Origin: Bacillus sp. 123MFChir2
Lineage (GTDB): Bacteria; Bacillota; Bacilli; Bacillales; Bacillaceae_G
Length of the DNA: 64,000 bases
Direction of reading: 5' to 3'
Assembly (NCBI RefSeq): GCF_000383235.1
Contig: NZ_KB910935.1
Location: 26,262-90,261, forward strand
Of this stretch, positions 1 to 7,875 are shown piece by piece (positions within the stretch are counted from its first letter, which is position 1; each line of letters begins with the position of its first letter). Made by a program: the position numbers and the translations under genes. The notes beneath the pieces were generated by a model, which worked only from the letters and a program-made list of their open reading frames with translations, was not told where the DNA came from and made no database searches.

Positions 1-147
1 ACCTTTTACGACTGTGTAATACGCTTTCGTTTGATAAAACGGATTATATTTATCAATTACTGGACCAAGCTTTGTTGGTAATAGTAAGACAACGACAGCA
101 ATACTAGCAAGTACCCCCAAAAATACACGTCTCTGTATTTTTCCCAC
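1..147 (-). CDS. N-terminal part of an unrecognised membrane-anchored or secreted protein
   Basis: An open frame of 49 codons runs off the left edge of the window, so only the N-terminus is seen. The start is a GTG at 145-147 preceded by a run of six G (GGGGGG) eight bases upstream, a good ribosome binding site. The product begins MGKIQRR, followed by a hydrophobic stretch (VFLGVLASIAVVVLLLP), then a polar region. That is an uncleaved or cleavable signal/anchor with the rest outside the cell. I do not recognise the family from this fragment. Confidence 0.6.
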   Translation of the reverse strand, partial: MGKIQRRVFLGVLASIAVVVLLLPTKLGPVIDKYNPFYQTKAYYTVVKG

Positions 148-227
148 TTTGGTTTCCCCCCTTGCACTTTATACGTAACCTTTCTCTCAGTTTAGAGAAA
201 AAAAGAAACGCCTACCATTGAACTGCC

Positions 228-302
228 TTACACTTCTATTACAAAAATGTAAGCTTTCTGTAAGCTAACTCGATGGTTAAAGCGCCCCTGTTTTCGTACA
301 AT
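228..302 (+). promoter_or_regulatory. Tandem 11-bp repeats and -10 element before small peptide 1
   Basis: Four consecutive 11-bp units (228-238, 239-249, 250-260, 261-271) each begin TTACA or TAAGC, the spacing expected for a PhoB/OmpR-type response regulator binding one face of DNA. A TACAAT -10 lies at 297-302, 36 bp from the start of the last unit. The same arrangement with the same 36-bp distance stands before the paralogue at 1622. Read on the minus strand, the units resemble CTTACA-N5-CTTACA, close to Bacillus PhoP boxes; the identity of the regulator is inference. Confidence 0.55.
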
Positions 303-373
303 GAAATCAGAAACAAGGCAGCAACAAATAAAAACCTGTTTCTACTAAATCAAACAAGTAAGGAGAGATTATA

Positions 374-478
374 ATGGAAAGCCAAATGACTTTTAACAAA
401 TTTGATTACGCTGGGCTTGCTAGCGGCGCGGCTCTTCTTACAGCATTCATTTACGTTGCCGCAGTGATTCTTATATAA
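374..478 (+). CDS. Small membrane peptide, paralogue 1 (34 aa)
   Basis: ATG at 374 follows a clear AAGGAGAG ribosome binding site. The 34-residue product has a polar N-terminus (MESQMTFNKFDYAG) and one hydrophobic helix (LASGAALLTAFIYVAAVILI), so it should sit in the membrane as a single-pass peptide. It is too short for standard gene callers. A second copy at 1626 shares the core TFNKFDY.GL.SGAALLTA.IY, and both share promoter architecture, so the gene is very likely real. Function unknown. It is followed by a hairpin around 515-548 (AAGACGACCT / AGGTCGTCTT with T run), a terminator shared with convergent plsC. Confidence 0.7.
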   Translation: MESQMTFNKFDYAGLASGAALLTAFIYVAAVILI

Positions 479-516
479 TTTTGTGTCCCCTTTCCCCTTA
501 TATAGATAAATTTGAA

Positions 517-548
517 AAGACGACCTTCTATGCCAGGTCGTCTTTTCC
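517..548. terminator. Bidirectional terminator between small peptide 1 and plsC
   Basis: AAAGACGACCT and AGGTCGTCTTT form a perfect stem with a short loop, with T runs on both sides. It can serve both the plus-strand peptide gene and the minus-strand plsC. Confidence 0.75.
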
Positions 549-556
549 TATTACTA

Positions 557-1165
557 TTATGCTGTTTTATCTTCTTGCAACGTTTCTTTTAACTGTGTAA
601 ACGTCTCATTTAATTTTTCTGTCATCAATTGCATCACTTCTTTACGATCCATCTGTGCTGACTGCTCCACTTGAATCGGGTCACCAAAAATTAATTGCGC
701 TCTTTTTCCGCGAAACAATTCTTTTAAACTGTTAGGCCCAACGTATGCAGCCGGAACTAATGGAACATTAGAACGAAAGGCAATTGTAACTGCTCCAGCT
801 TTCAATGAAGTCGCTTCTGCTGATCTCGTTCCACTCGGAAAAATCCCAACAACCTTTCCTTCTTTTAATAACCTAGATGGAATTTTCAGCGTACTCGGTC
901 CCGGATTTTCACGGTCAACCGGAAATGCATTTACGCCCTTAAAAAACCAATTTCCAAATTTACTTTCAAACAATTCCTTTTTGGCCATATAGTAAATTTT
1001 TGTCGGTAACATCCCCGTTGCTAACATGACGACATCCATCCAACTTGTATGAGTACAAGCTACCACATATGCTCCGTTTTGCGGTAATTTTTCTCTTCCA
1101 TATACTTCCACTTTTCCAAATGTTTTAAATATATATTTCAACAGCCTTACAATGAATGTATACAT
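557..1165 (-). CDS. plsC: 1-acyl-sn-glycerol-3-phosphate acyltransferase
   Basis: The 202-residue protein carries the acyltransferase signature HTSWMD (H39-x4-D44), the catalytic His/Asp pair of the PlsC/AGPAT family, and the glycerophosphate-binding motif FPSGTRS at residues 109-115. These enzymes add the second acyl chain to lysophosphatidic acid at the inner face of the membrane to give phosphatidic acid. A hydrophobic N-terminus is consistent with membrane association. The length is normal for bacterial PlsC. It is a single gene on the minus strand, convergent with small peptide 1. Confidence 0.9.
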   Translation of the reverse strand: MYTFIVRLLKYIFKTFGKVEVYGREKLPQNGAYVVACTHTSWMDVVMLATGMLPTKIYYMAKKELFESKFGNWFFKGVNAFPVDRENPGPSTLKIPSRLLKEGKVVGIFPSGTRSAEATSLKAGAVTIAFRSNVPLVPAAYVGPNSLKELFRGKRAQLIFGDPIQVEQSAQMDRKEVMQLMTEKLNETFTQLKETLQEDKTA

Positions 1166-1207
1166 TCGACCTGTTCCCTTCTACAATTTAATTTTTATAA
1201 CTGTATT

Positions 1208-1358
1208 TATATAAATTCAATTTGACTTTCCCACACACAAGTCGCCACCATGCTGAACAAAAAGTAGCCTATACTTGCCTTCTCTCTTTGTTTAAACATT
1301 GCCTGTGGCAAAAAAGGGTTTTATGCCAGTTTTTGAATTTGATTTATATATTTTTAAT
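1208..1358 (-). repeat. Dispersed bcr-like repeat, copy A
   Basis: Degenerate minus-strand copy of a 150-200 bp element found seven times here (A 1208, B 4400, C 6926, D 15944, E 17716, F 33212, G 62886). Shared blocks are a flank like AAAACCTGACATAAAA, a TTTTCTTTTT run, a CTGGCCATGCATAGA-like core, a conserved AAACAAAGAGAGAA stretch and a closing GTTGGAAAGTCAA with TTTATAT. The type resembles the bcr repeats described in B. cereus; which bcr family it is was not determined. Confidence 0.6.
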
Positions 1359-1419
1359 TATAACACTAAGTATTAATAGTTGGTAATAAAATTAAGTGAC
1401 AATTTTTAAAATCTTTTCC

Positions 1420-1483
1420 TTACAAAACTGTAATTCTAATGTAAGCTAACTCGATAGTTACTTTCTTATACCTGTCATATACT
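1420..1483 (+). promoter_or_regulatory. Tandem 11-bp repeats and -10 element before small peptide 2
   Basis: Units at 1420-1430, 1431-1441 and 1442-1452 repeat every 11 bp, ending in the same TGTAAGCTAACTCGAT block as the promoter at 228-271. A TATACT -10 lies at 1478-1483, again 36 bp from the start of the last unit. The -35 region is not a consensus hexamer, which fits an activator-dependent promoter. Confidence 0.55.
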
Positions 1484-1625
1484 TAAAGCAGCAACAGGGC
1501 AACACAAATACATCGAAAAGGCACTCACATACTAAACATGGATAGCAACTACAATGCAGCTCGTGTTTCCCCCTACCGATGCAAAAATGGTTGCTACTAC
1601 ATTACATAAGTAAGGAGAGATAACT

Positions 1626-1727
1626 ATGAACAACATTACCTTTAACAAATTTGATTACATGGGACTTGTAAGCGGTGCGGCTCTTCTTACAGCAGTTATT
1701 TACGCACTCGCACATGTCCTTGTATAA
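1626..1727 (+). CDS. Small membrane peptide, paralogue 2 (33 aa)
   Basis: ATG at 1626 follows AAGGAGAG with good spacing. The 33-residue product (MNNITFNKFDYMG followed by LVSGAALLTAVIYALAHVLV) is clearly paralogous to the peptide at 374. The conserved part spans the polar segment and the start of the membrane helix, and only the C-terminal end of the helix varies. The two genes are 1.25 kb apart, separated by plsC and a dispersed repeat, so this is a proximal duplication including the promoter. Function unknown. Confidence 0.7.
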   Translation: MNNITFNKFDYMGLVSGAALLTAVIYALAHVLV

Positions 1728-1748
1728 CCCCCTTCCCCTTTATATAAA

Positions 1749-1792
1749 TGAAAAGTGCTGCTTGTAATTCTACAAGCAGCACTTTTCATTTT
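1749..1792. terminator. Bidirectional terminator between small peptide 2 and yvgK
   Basis: AAAAGTGCTGCTTGTA / TACAAGCAGCACTTTT forms a long perfect stem with a small loop and flanking T runs. It lies between convergent genes and overlaps the end of yvgK. Confidence 0.8.
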
Positions 1793-2715
1793 GTTTCATA
1801 TATAATTTCACCTGTTTTACTTATATCATAACCACCAATAGCACGCAATTCATTGTGAAATTCAGGAGACTGCAATACCTCTTTTACTGTTTCAATCAGC
1901 TCAATATTTTCTCCTGTCTTTAAAATCACTAAATCGTAACGTTCTTGTATAAGTGGAACAAAATCTACATTTACAATTTGGGCTACTTTTTCTGTCCCTA
2001 CTCCTACATCAGCCTTTCCATTTGCAACTTGAGAAGCAATGCCAATATGATTTGATTCTTCCCAATTGTAACCACAAATGCCCATTTTCGATATTCCATT
2101 TATACGCAATTGTTCATCGACAAGAACACGAATACCAGATCCTCTTTCCCTATTTACAAATTGAATGGATGGATTACATAAATCATTCCATGTCTTTATT
2201 TGTTTCGGATTTCCTTTTTTCACATAAAAACCTGATGTTCTTGATAATAAATTCATAACAATGCAAGGCTGTCCAACTAAAATTCGTTTTACATACGGAA
2301 TGTTGTATTCTCCCGTATCCCCATCGAACAAATGAAGACTAACAATGTCTCCTTTTCCTTGATACATCTGAACCAAACTTGTTAAACTCCCTTGATACGC
2401 CCGCAATATATTAGAAGCTTTCAAACGGCTCTCTACATGTTTCGTTAACATATCTAAAGATAAATCTTGTCCACTGATAATACAAGAATCAGATTTACTA
2501 GGCGGATTCATTACTTGTATAGATGAAGAAACTACCTGTACTTTTCCTGTTTTCATCTCTGTAATATATTGCTCTAAATCACTTGCATCAACACGCATTT
2601 GCCTACCAACTCGATAAGAGGGCAATTCACCTTTTTTAATCAAATCATACACTGTTAACTTCGATACTTTTAACCGCTTCGCTACTTCTTCTGTTGTGTA
2701 GGAATGATGATCCAT
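1786..2715 (-). CDS. yvgK: HTH regulator with periplasmic-binding-like domain (YvgK type)
   Basis: The 309-residue protein has an N-terminal excisionase/MerR-like helix-turn-helix (YTTEEVAKRLKVSKLTVYDLIKKGELPSYRVG, residues 6-38). A PBP-like domain (about 90-300) of the type found in molybdate-responsive regulators follows. It is transcribed away from modA-modB, the arrangement of yvgK-yvgL-yvgM in B. subtilis, so it most likely senses molybdate or a related oxyanion and controls the divergent promoter. The ribosome binding site GAGGA is 8 bases before the ATG. It is cytoplasmic, with no signal peptide. The exact ligand is inference. Confidence 0.8.
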   Translation of the reverse strand: MDHHSYTTEEVAKRLKVSKLTVYDLIKKGELPSYRVGRQMRVDASDLEQYITEMKTGKVQVVSSSIQVMNPPSKSDSCIISGQDLSLDMLTKHVESRLKASNILRAYQGSLTSLVQMYQGKGDIVSLHLFDGDTGEYNIPYVKRILVGQPCIVMNLLSRTSGFYVKKGNPKQIKTWNDLCNPSIQFVNRERGSGIRVLVDEQLRINGISKMGICGYNWEESNHIGIASQVANGKADVGVGTEKVAQIVNVDFVPLIQERYDLVILKTGENIELIETVKEVLQSPEFHNELRAIGGYDISKTGEIIYETK

Positions 2716-2809
2716 AAACCGATTCCTCGCTTTCTGCCTTCATTGTAACAAAAATAACCGTTTTGCTTCTATTTATTTTCACTATCGTGAGAAAAATCAC
2801 AACATAACT

Positions 2810-2849
2810 AATTATAACTATTTATAATTAAATATATTTAGTTATAATT
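2810..2849. promoter_or_regulatory. Operator-like inverted repeat between yvgK and modA
   Basis: AATTATAACTA (2810-2820) and TAGTTATAATT (2839-2849) are perfect 11-bp inverted repeats, with a further TTATAATTA between them. They sit in the 159-bp divergent intergenic region, directly upstream of the modA ribosome binding site. This is a good candidate binding site for YvgK. It is AT-rich, so the -10 of modA may overlap it. Confidence 0.5.
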
Positions 2850-2880
2850 AAACTAGGGGGAAAAGAAGGGAGAAATGAAA

Positions 2881-3681
2881 ATGAACAAGTACATATTTCG
2901 CGTTACGTGCAGTATTTTACTCACACTACTTCTCGTAATCAGTACGGGGTGTACAAGCACAAATAAACAAGAAAAAACAACAGCTAAAGAAGAAAAAATT
3001 GAACTTACCATTTCTGCAGCAGCTAGTTTACAAGATGCATTAAAAGAGATTCAAACACAATATGAAAAGAAAGAACCAAATATAAAGCTCTCATTTAACT
3101 TCGACGGTTCTGGCAAGCTGCAACAGCAAATTGAACAAGGAGCTCCTGTTGATTTATTCTTCTCTGCCGCAGAAGATAAATTTCAAACACTCGTAACGAA
3201 AGGACTTATTGATCAGAAAGAAGGAAAAAATCTACTCGGCAATGAGCTAGTATTAGTTGTTCCTAAAGATAGTAATCTAAAAAATTTTCAATCGTTAAAA
3301 GATGAGCAAGTAACAAAAATCGCACTAGGTACACCTGAATCCGTTCCAGCTGGAAAATACGCAAAAGAGGCGCTTACTCATTTAAATCTTTGGAACGACC
3401 TTCAAAATAAAGTTGTATACACAAAAGATGTGCGCCAAGTATTAACATACGTAGAAACAGGAAACGTGAATGCAGGGATTGTTTATAAAACAGACGCCCT
3501 TATTTCAAAAAGAGTAAAAATTACTACTACAGCACAGGCGAATTCACACGAACCAATCCGCTATCCATTAGGTATCGTAAAAGCAACGAAACATAAAAAA
3601 GAGGCAACTGCTTTTTATGAATATTTACAGTCTAAAGACGCTATAGCCATCTTTAAAAAATATGGTTTTACAGTGCTGTAA
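2881..3681 (+). CDS. modA: Molybdate ABC transporter substrate-binding lipoprotein
   Basis: The product starts with a lipoprotein signal peptide ending STGC and contains the ISAAASLQDAL motif and other features of the ModA/WtpA family. It captures molybdate outside the membrane for the ModB channel. Two ATGs (2875 and 2881) are in frame. The GGGAG ribosome binding site at 2868-2872 is correctly spaced only for 2881, so MNKYIFR is preferred as the start. It is first in a modA-modB operon; no modC ATPase gene follows. Confidence 0.88.
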   Translation: MNKYIFRVTCSILLTLLLVISTGCTSTNKQEKTTAKEEKIELTISAAASLQDALKEIQTQYEKKEPNIKLSFNFDGSGKLQQQIEQGAPVDLFFSAAEDKFQTLVTKGLIDQKEGKNLLGNELVLVVPKDSNLKNFQSLKDEQVTKIALGTPESVPAGKYAKEALTHLNLWNDLQNKVVYTKDVRQVLTYVETGNVNAGIVYKTDALISKRVKITTTAQANSHEPIRYPLGIVKATKHKKEATAFYEYLQSKDAIAIFKKYGFTVL

Positions 3682-3689
3682 TTGTAACT

Positions 3690-4364
3690 ATGATATTTGA
3701 TACATTTTGGTCACCTATCATTCTTTCACTAAAAGTTGCTGCACTTTCTACGATCATTGTGATGGTATTCGGAACGATAATTGGCCGTGTTTTAGCCCGA
3801 TCCTCGAAGCGCTATAAAATTTTATTAGAAACCATTTTTCTACTGCCGATGGTACTTCCGCCCACAGTAATAGGATTTTTCCTCATTATTATTTTTGGAA
3901 AAAACAGCCCCCTTGGTCAGTGGATTGAAACCTTGTTTAAACAATCGATTATGTTTACATCTTGGGCTGCTGTGATTGCTGCAACTGTAGTTGCATTTCC
4001 GCTTATGTACCAATCAGCGAAAACGGGCTTCATCATTGCCAATGAACAAATTGAAGACGGAGCTAGAGACCTCGGAGCAAATGAATTACAAGTGTTCTTA
4101 CATGTAACATTACCACTCGCGTTCCCTTCTCTACTAGGCGGAATGATTTTAAGTTTCGTCCGCGCTCTAGGGGAATTTGGTGCAACGCTTATGTTCGCTG
4201 GTAATATTCCCGGTAAAACACAAACGATTCCAACCGCAATTTATATGGCAATTGATGCAAGCAACATGCCACTTGCCTGGGCACTCGTTCTTACAACTGT
4301 CGGTATGTCAATTGTCTTTTTATTGCTCATTCAATTTATCAATAAAAAAATAACATCTGTTTAA
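3690..4364 (+). CDS. modB: Molybdate ABC transporter permease
   Basis: The 224-residue protein has about five to six membrane helices and the inner-membrane-component loop (EDGARDLGANELQVFLHVTLP, about residues 124-144) that docks the ATPase. It starts only 8 bases after the modA stop and lacks a recognisable ribosome binding site, so translation is probably coupled to modA. The ATPase subunit is not encoded here and must come from elsewhere. The terminator after the gene begins within the stop codon. Confidence 0.88.
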   Translation: MIFDTFWSPIILSLKVAALSTIIVMVFGTIIGRVLARSSKRYKILLETIFLLPMVLPPTVIGFFLIIIFGKNSPLGQWIETLFKQSIMFTSWAAVIAATVVAFPLMYQSAKTGFIIANEQIEDGARDLGANELQVFLHVTLPLAFPSLLGGMILSFVRALGEFGATLMFAGNIPGKTQTIPTAIYMAIDASNMPLAWALVLTTVGMSIVFLLLIQFINKKITSV

Positions 4365-4395
4365 CAGTAGCTTTCGACAAAGCTACTGTTTTTTA
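4363..4395 (+). terminator. Terminator of modA-modB
   Basis: AACAGTAGCTTT and AAAGCTACTGTT form a perfect 12-bp stem with a 4-base loop, followed by TTTTTAT. Confidence 0.9.
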
Positions 4396-4399
4396 TATG

Positions 4400-4604
4400 A
4401 TGTAAATACAAATTGAAAAACAAACATAAACGCCCGTTTCTTTTTCAGATGAGCGAGAGAATCTGGCCATGCATAGAAGCGGTCAGGGCCTTTTCCTGCC
4501 ACGTACGATGGTAAAACAAAGAGAGAAAGCGAGGGTGCGGTCACTTTGTTCTTTTACATAGCAACGACTTATATGTTGAAAAATCAAAATGGATGTATAT
4601 ATTT
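4400..4604 (+). repeat. Dispersed bcr-like repeat, copy B
   Basis: Full-length plus-strand copy, placed directly after the modB terminator and ending shortly before the NUDIX gene. It has the AAAAACAAACATAAA flank, TTTCTTTTT run, CTGGCCATGCATAGAAGCGG core and AACAAAGAGAGAAAG stretch. Confidence 0.65.
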
Positions 4605-4666
4605 CCCGCGAAATAAGATGAAAATATGCCTTCCTTGTAGAATGATAGAAGAAAAGGAGGAATTTC

Positions 4667-5155
4667 ATGTACAATCAAACACTTTGCTTTATAAAAAAAG
4701 GGAATGAAATATTAATGCTAAATCGAGAAAAATCACCGCTGCAAGGCTTGTGGAATGGTGTTGGTGGAAAAATGATAGAAACCGAAACACCAATGGCATG
4801 CATTCTACGTGAAATTGAAGAAGAGACAGGACTATATTTAACAGAGCAAGAAGTCACCTATAAAGGAACATTATCATGGACAATCGACAATACAAGTTCA
4901 AGTGGATTGTACCTGTTTACCACTAATCTCCCAGCTCATACTTCTTATCACACGCCGAAAAAAGTAGCTGAAGGTATTTTAGATTGGAAGCACATTTCTT
5001 GGATTTTATCTAACGAAAATAGAGGAATAAACTCTTTAACAAAGTATTTTTTACCCACGGTTTTACAAGAAGAAGGCGTATATGACCATACTTCTGTTTT
5101 CCACAATAATCAGATTGTGCACTATGAACAAAGGGAACATGTAAATGCAAAATAG
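4667..5155 (+). CDS. NUDIX hydrolase, 8-oxo-dGTP diphosphatase-like (MutT type)
   Basis: A complete Nudix box is present: G34-x5-E40-x7-R48-E49-I-E-E-E-T-G-L56, the Mg-binding and catalytic element that hydrolyses nucleoside diphosphates linked to another moiety. The 162-residue length and the GLWNGVGGK segment fit MutT-like nucleotide-pool cleaning enzymes, although substrate cannot be read from sequence. The start follows a perfect AAGGAGG. A hairpin terminator overlaps the stop and separates it from the convergent acetyltransferase. Confidence 0.8.
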   Translation: MYNQTLCFIKKGNEILMLNREKSPLQGLWNGVGGKMIETETPMACILREIEEETGLYLTEQEVTYKGTLSWTIDNTSSSGLYLFTTNLPAHTSYHTPKKVAEGILDWKHISWILSNENRGINSLTKYFLPTVLQEEGVYDHTSVFHNNQIVHYEQREHVNAK

Positions 5156-5180
5156 CCTCTTTAGCGGAGGCTATTTTTCT
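5151..5180. terminator. Terminator between NUDIX and GNAT genes
   Basis: AATAGCCTC and GAGGCTATT form a 9-bp stem with a 7-base loop, followed by TTTTCT. It overlaps the NUDIX stop codon. Confidence 0.8.
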
Positions 5181-5721
5181 ATATATTTCGGCAATACCGG
5201 TAAGATACGGCCGGTTCTTCTTCTGTACTTCCTTGATTCGGACGTTCAGATTGCTTTACAAATCCTTTTGCTTCATAAAAGGGAATTCCCTTTTCATTCC
5301 CCTCGGCAACCGACACCCACTGCTCTACAATCCCTTTTTCTTTTTGAATTTCTGTAAAATAATCTACTAACAATGTGCCGATTCCTTCTCTTCTTCGACT
5401 CGGATCTAAATAGAGGACAAAAATCTCTCCACAATTTTCACCCGTTGTTCCTCCACCAATCGCCCCTACAACTTGCCCGTTTTCAAGTGCAACGAACCAT
5501 CCATACCAATTTTCGTTATTCGTCAGTACTTCTTTATGAATACGCTCATGATTATAGTATTCTTCAATGACACGATCGATATATTCCTGACTATGCAAAC
5601 CTTCATATGTCGCTAGCCATCCATCTGTACAAACCTTGGCAATCCCTTCGACATGACTTATATCTGCTCTTACCACTTGAATCTTATTTGTTTTCTGTTC
5701 TTGCAATACATAACCTTCCAC
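5179..5721 (-). CDS. GNAT-family N-acetyltransferase
   Basis: The 180-residue protein carries the acetyl-CoA pyrophosphate-binding loop RRREGIGTLL (109-118), preceded by the strand VLYLDP, the core of the GNAT fold. It therefore transfers an acetyl group to an amine, but the acceptor is unknown. The start is a GTG with GGGG about ten bases upstream. It is a lone minus-strand gene convergent with the NUDIX gene. Confidence 0.8.
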   Translation of the reverse strand: MEGYVLQEQKTNKIQVVRADISHVEGIAKVCTDGWLATYEGLHSQEYIDRVIEEYYNHERIHKEVLTNNENWYGWFVALENGQVVGAIGGGTTGENCGEIFVLYLDPSRRREGIGTLLVDYFTEIQKEKGIVEQWVSVAEGNEKGIPFYEAKGFVKQSERPNQGSTEEEPAVSYRYCRNI

Positions 5722-5928
5722 AGCTTACATCCCCTTTATATTCTATTTTCCCCGTACTCCATCAATTTAAATGGATAAAAAATCCAAATTTTTATAATTT
5801 ATTATATCTTCAAATTCCCACATAAACTATTACAATTTTCATATTCATAGAAATATACATTCTATTTGAATTTACTTTCTAAAAGAGACTCTTTCCTGTT
5901 ATTATATGAAGGTGCCAAAAAAGGAGAT

Positions 5929-5991
5929 ATGAAAACGCGTTTATATAATGACTGCGTTCTCCTTATAAACATCACTACTTCATCGTTTTAA
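5929..5991 (+). CDS. Possible 20-residue leader peptide upstream of glcU
   Basis: An ATG with a strong AAAAAAGGAGAT ribosome binding site opens a 20-codon frame (MKTRLYNDCVLLINITTSSF) ending 79 bp before glcU. A TTATAT -10-like sequence lies just upstream. The good ribosome binding site is the only support. It could be a leader ORF or chance. Confidence 0.3.
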   Translation: MKTRLYNDCVLLINITTSSF

Positions 5992-6070
5992 CGATCACTT
6001 CTTAAGTGGAAAATTACCAATCATTAGAACTACATATATTTTATTGCTATAACAAGAAGGGAGTCTTGTA

Positions 6071-6922
6071 ATGGACATTTTATTAGCACTTCTTCCTGCA
6101 TTAGCATGGGGAAACGTTTTATTAGTAAGTGTAAAAATGGGCGGCGGTGCATATAGCCAAACGGTAGGTATGACAATTGGCGCTCTATTCTTCGCAACAA
6201 TTATGTATGCATTTACAACACCAGCACTATCTTTAACTATATTAATTATTGGCTTTATTTCAGGTTTATTTTGGGCTTTAGGACAAGTTAATCAATTAAA
6301 AACAGTTCAAACATTAGGCGTTTCAACAACAGTTACCATTTCAACAGGCATGCAGCTTGTAGCTACTTCTATCTTTGGGGTTATTGCCTTTCATGAATGG
6401 ACAACTACTACTACAATCATTATGGGAACGATTGCAATTCTCTTAATCGTAGTCGGTGTTGTTTTTACTTCTTTAGATGATAAAGAAAATGCACAACCGC
6501 AGGGACAATTGAAAAAAGGGTTACTGACTCTAATTGTTTCGACTGTCGGTTATTTTATGTATGTAATCATTATTCGTTGGTACAATATTGATGGCTGGTC
6601 TGCTATTTTACCTCAAGCAGTTGGTATGTTTGTTGGAGCAGTTGTACTGACATTTAAGCATAAACCATTTAACAAATATGCAATTCGTAATATCTTATCT
6701 GGTCTACTCTGGGGAACAGGGAACCTATTCTTACTTCTTTCCTTACCACGAGTTGGCGTTGCAACAAGCTTCTCATTATCTCAAACAGGGATTGTCATCT
6801 CAACGTTTGGTGCAATTGTCTTCTTAGGTGAAAAGAAAACAAAACGTCAAATGGTATTTATCGCGCTTGGTAGTGCTTTAATTATTGGCGGGGCTGTTCT
6901 ACTTGGTTTGGCAAAAGCTTAA
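6071..6922 (+). CDS. glcU: Glucose/ribose permease of the GRP (GlcU) family
   Basis: The 283-residue, ten-helix hydrophobic protein begins MDILLALLPALAWGN and matches the GlcU/RhaT-like transporter family, which imports glucose by proton symport independently of the PTS. A good AGAAGGGAG ribosome binding site stands ten bases before the ATG. No glucose dehydrogenase gene is adjacent, unlike the sporulation-linked gdh-glcU pair. A dispersed repeat follows almost at the stop codon. Confidence 0.82.
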   Translation: MDILLALLPALAWGNVLLVSVKMGGGAYSQTVGMTIGALFFATIMYAFTTPALSLTILIIGFISGLFWALGQVNQLKTVQTLGVSTTVTISTGMQLVATSIFGVIAFHEWTTTTTIIMGTIAILLIVVGVVFTSLDDKENAQPQGQLKKGLLTLIVSTVGYFMYVIIIRWYNIDGWSAILPQAVGMFVGAVVLTFKHKPFNKYAIRNILSGLLWGTGNLFLLLSLPRVGVATSFSLSQTGIVISTFGAIVFLGEKKTKRQMVFIALGSALIIGGAVLLGLAKA

Positions 6923-6925
6923 TGA

Positions 6926-7094
6926 TATATAGATGCAAATTGAAAAACTAACATAAAAACCCTTTTCTTTTTTGATGAGCGAGAGCAACTGGCCATGCAT
7001 AGAGGTGGTCAGTTCCTTTTCCTGCCACATGCAAAGTTTAAAACAAAGATAGACAGCAAGTAGCGGCCATGTTTTGTTCTGCATAGCAACGACT
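6926..7094 (+). repeat. Dispersed bcr-like repeat, copy C
   Basis: Plus-strand copy starting four bases after the glcU stop, with CTGGCCATGCATAGAGGTGG core and CATAGCAACGACT close. It ends in a run of C (CCCCCCC) where the IS21 fossil region begins. Confidence 0.65.
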
Positions 7095-7200
7095 GGTGCC
7101 CCCCCCTATCAATATTATATTTAGGCCCATCTATTATCTTTCCATCCTGTACTGTAAACTCATAATAAAATTGATTACCTGGACAATAACTTATATAAAA

Positions 7201-7504
7201 CATTACACAAAGTATAAATTACTTATCATTGATGAAATTGGTTATTTGCCAATCAATCCAGAGGATGCAAAATTGTTTTTTCAGTTAATTAATTGATATG
7301 CGTTATGAAAAACGTAGTACGATTCTAACTACCAATGTCAATTTCAAATTGTGGTATGAAGTTTTTTAAGACACAAAAATAGCTAACGCCATATTGGATC
7401 GTGTATTACATCACGCCACAGTCGTTAGCATTGTTGGAAAATTTTATTGAATGAAGGATCATTTTAATAAAAAGAATGAGTAATTTTGTACATCCTTAGA
7501 CAAG
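7201..7504 (+). pseudogene. Fossil of an IS21-family helper ATPase (istB) 3' end
   Basis: Conceptual translation gives KYKLLIIDEIGYLPINPEDAKLFFQLIN. After a stop or frameshift it continues MRYEKRSTILTTNVNFKLWYEVF, another stop, then DTKIANAILDRVLHHATVV. These three blocks are the Walker B strand and C-terminal conserved regions of IstB, the ATPase of IS21 elements. Two internal stops and the missing 5' half make it inactive. The trailing sequence (to about 7540) continues the usual IstB tail and probable IS end. Confidence 0.75.
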
Positions 7505-7875
7505 CAAAAGTGTACATGTTTAGGTTGACAATTACACCAAAGGGTGAAATCTGCCTGAAATGAATCTGAATTCATTCATAAATTGTTTGGATTAGCTGTT
7601 TAACCTCTCCACTAACAGAATATTGCCGTTCTATGTTTCTGGTAAAGTATTTTTGCACCAGAAAAGTTTTTGTACTTAGGGGTAGTGAAAATTCTTAATT
7701 TGATTGTTCTCCAAAACGAAAAAAATAAGCTTTTTTCTTACAAATTAGTACAAAATTTTGTTCTGGGGGTAGTTGCATTGTCTTAGCTCGATAGCGATGG
7801 GCGGTACCCCAGGAAGAAGTGTTTTAACATACTTAAAAATATGTTCACTAAAATTATGAATATTTCTCATATATA
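7505..7875. other. Gene-free stretch with IS remnants before asnB
   Basis: No coding frame is supported. The segment 7695-7830 resembles the non-coding end of an IS231/IS4-type element (a CTCCAAAACGAAAAAA block also seen at the IS231-like end near 14015, then TAGCTCGATAGCGATGGGCGGTACCCC). This assignment rests on memory of such elements. Confidence 0.35.
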
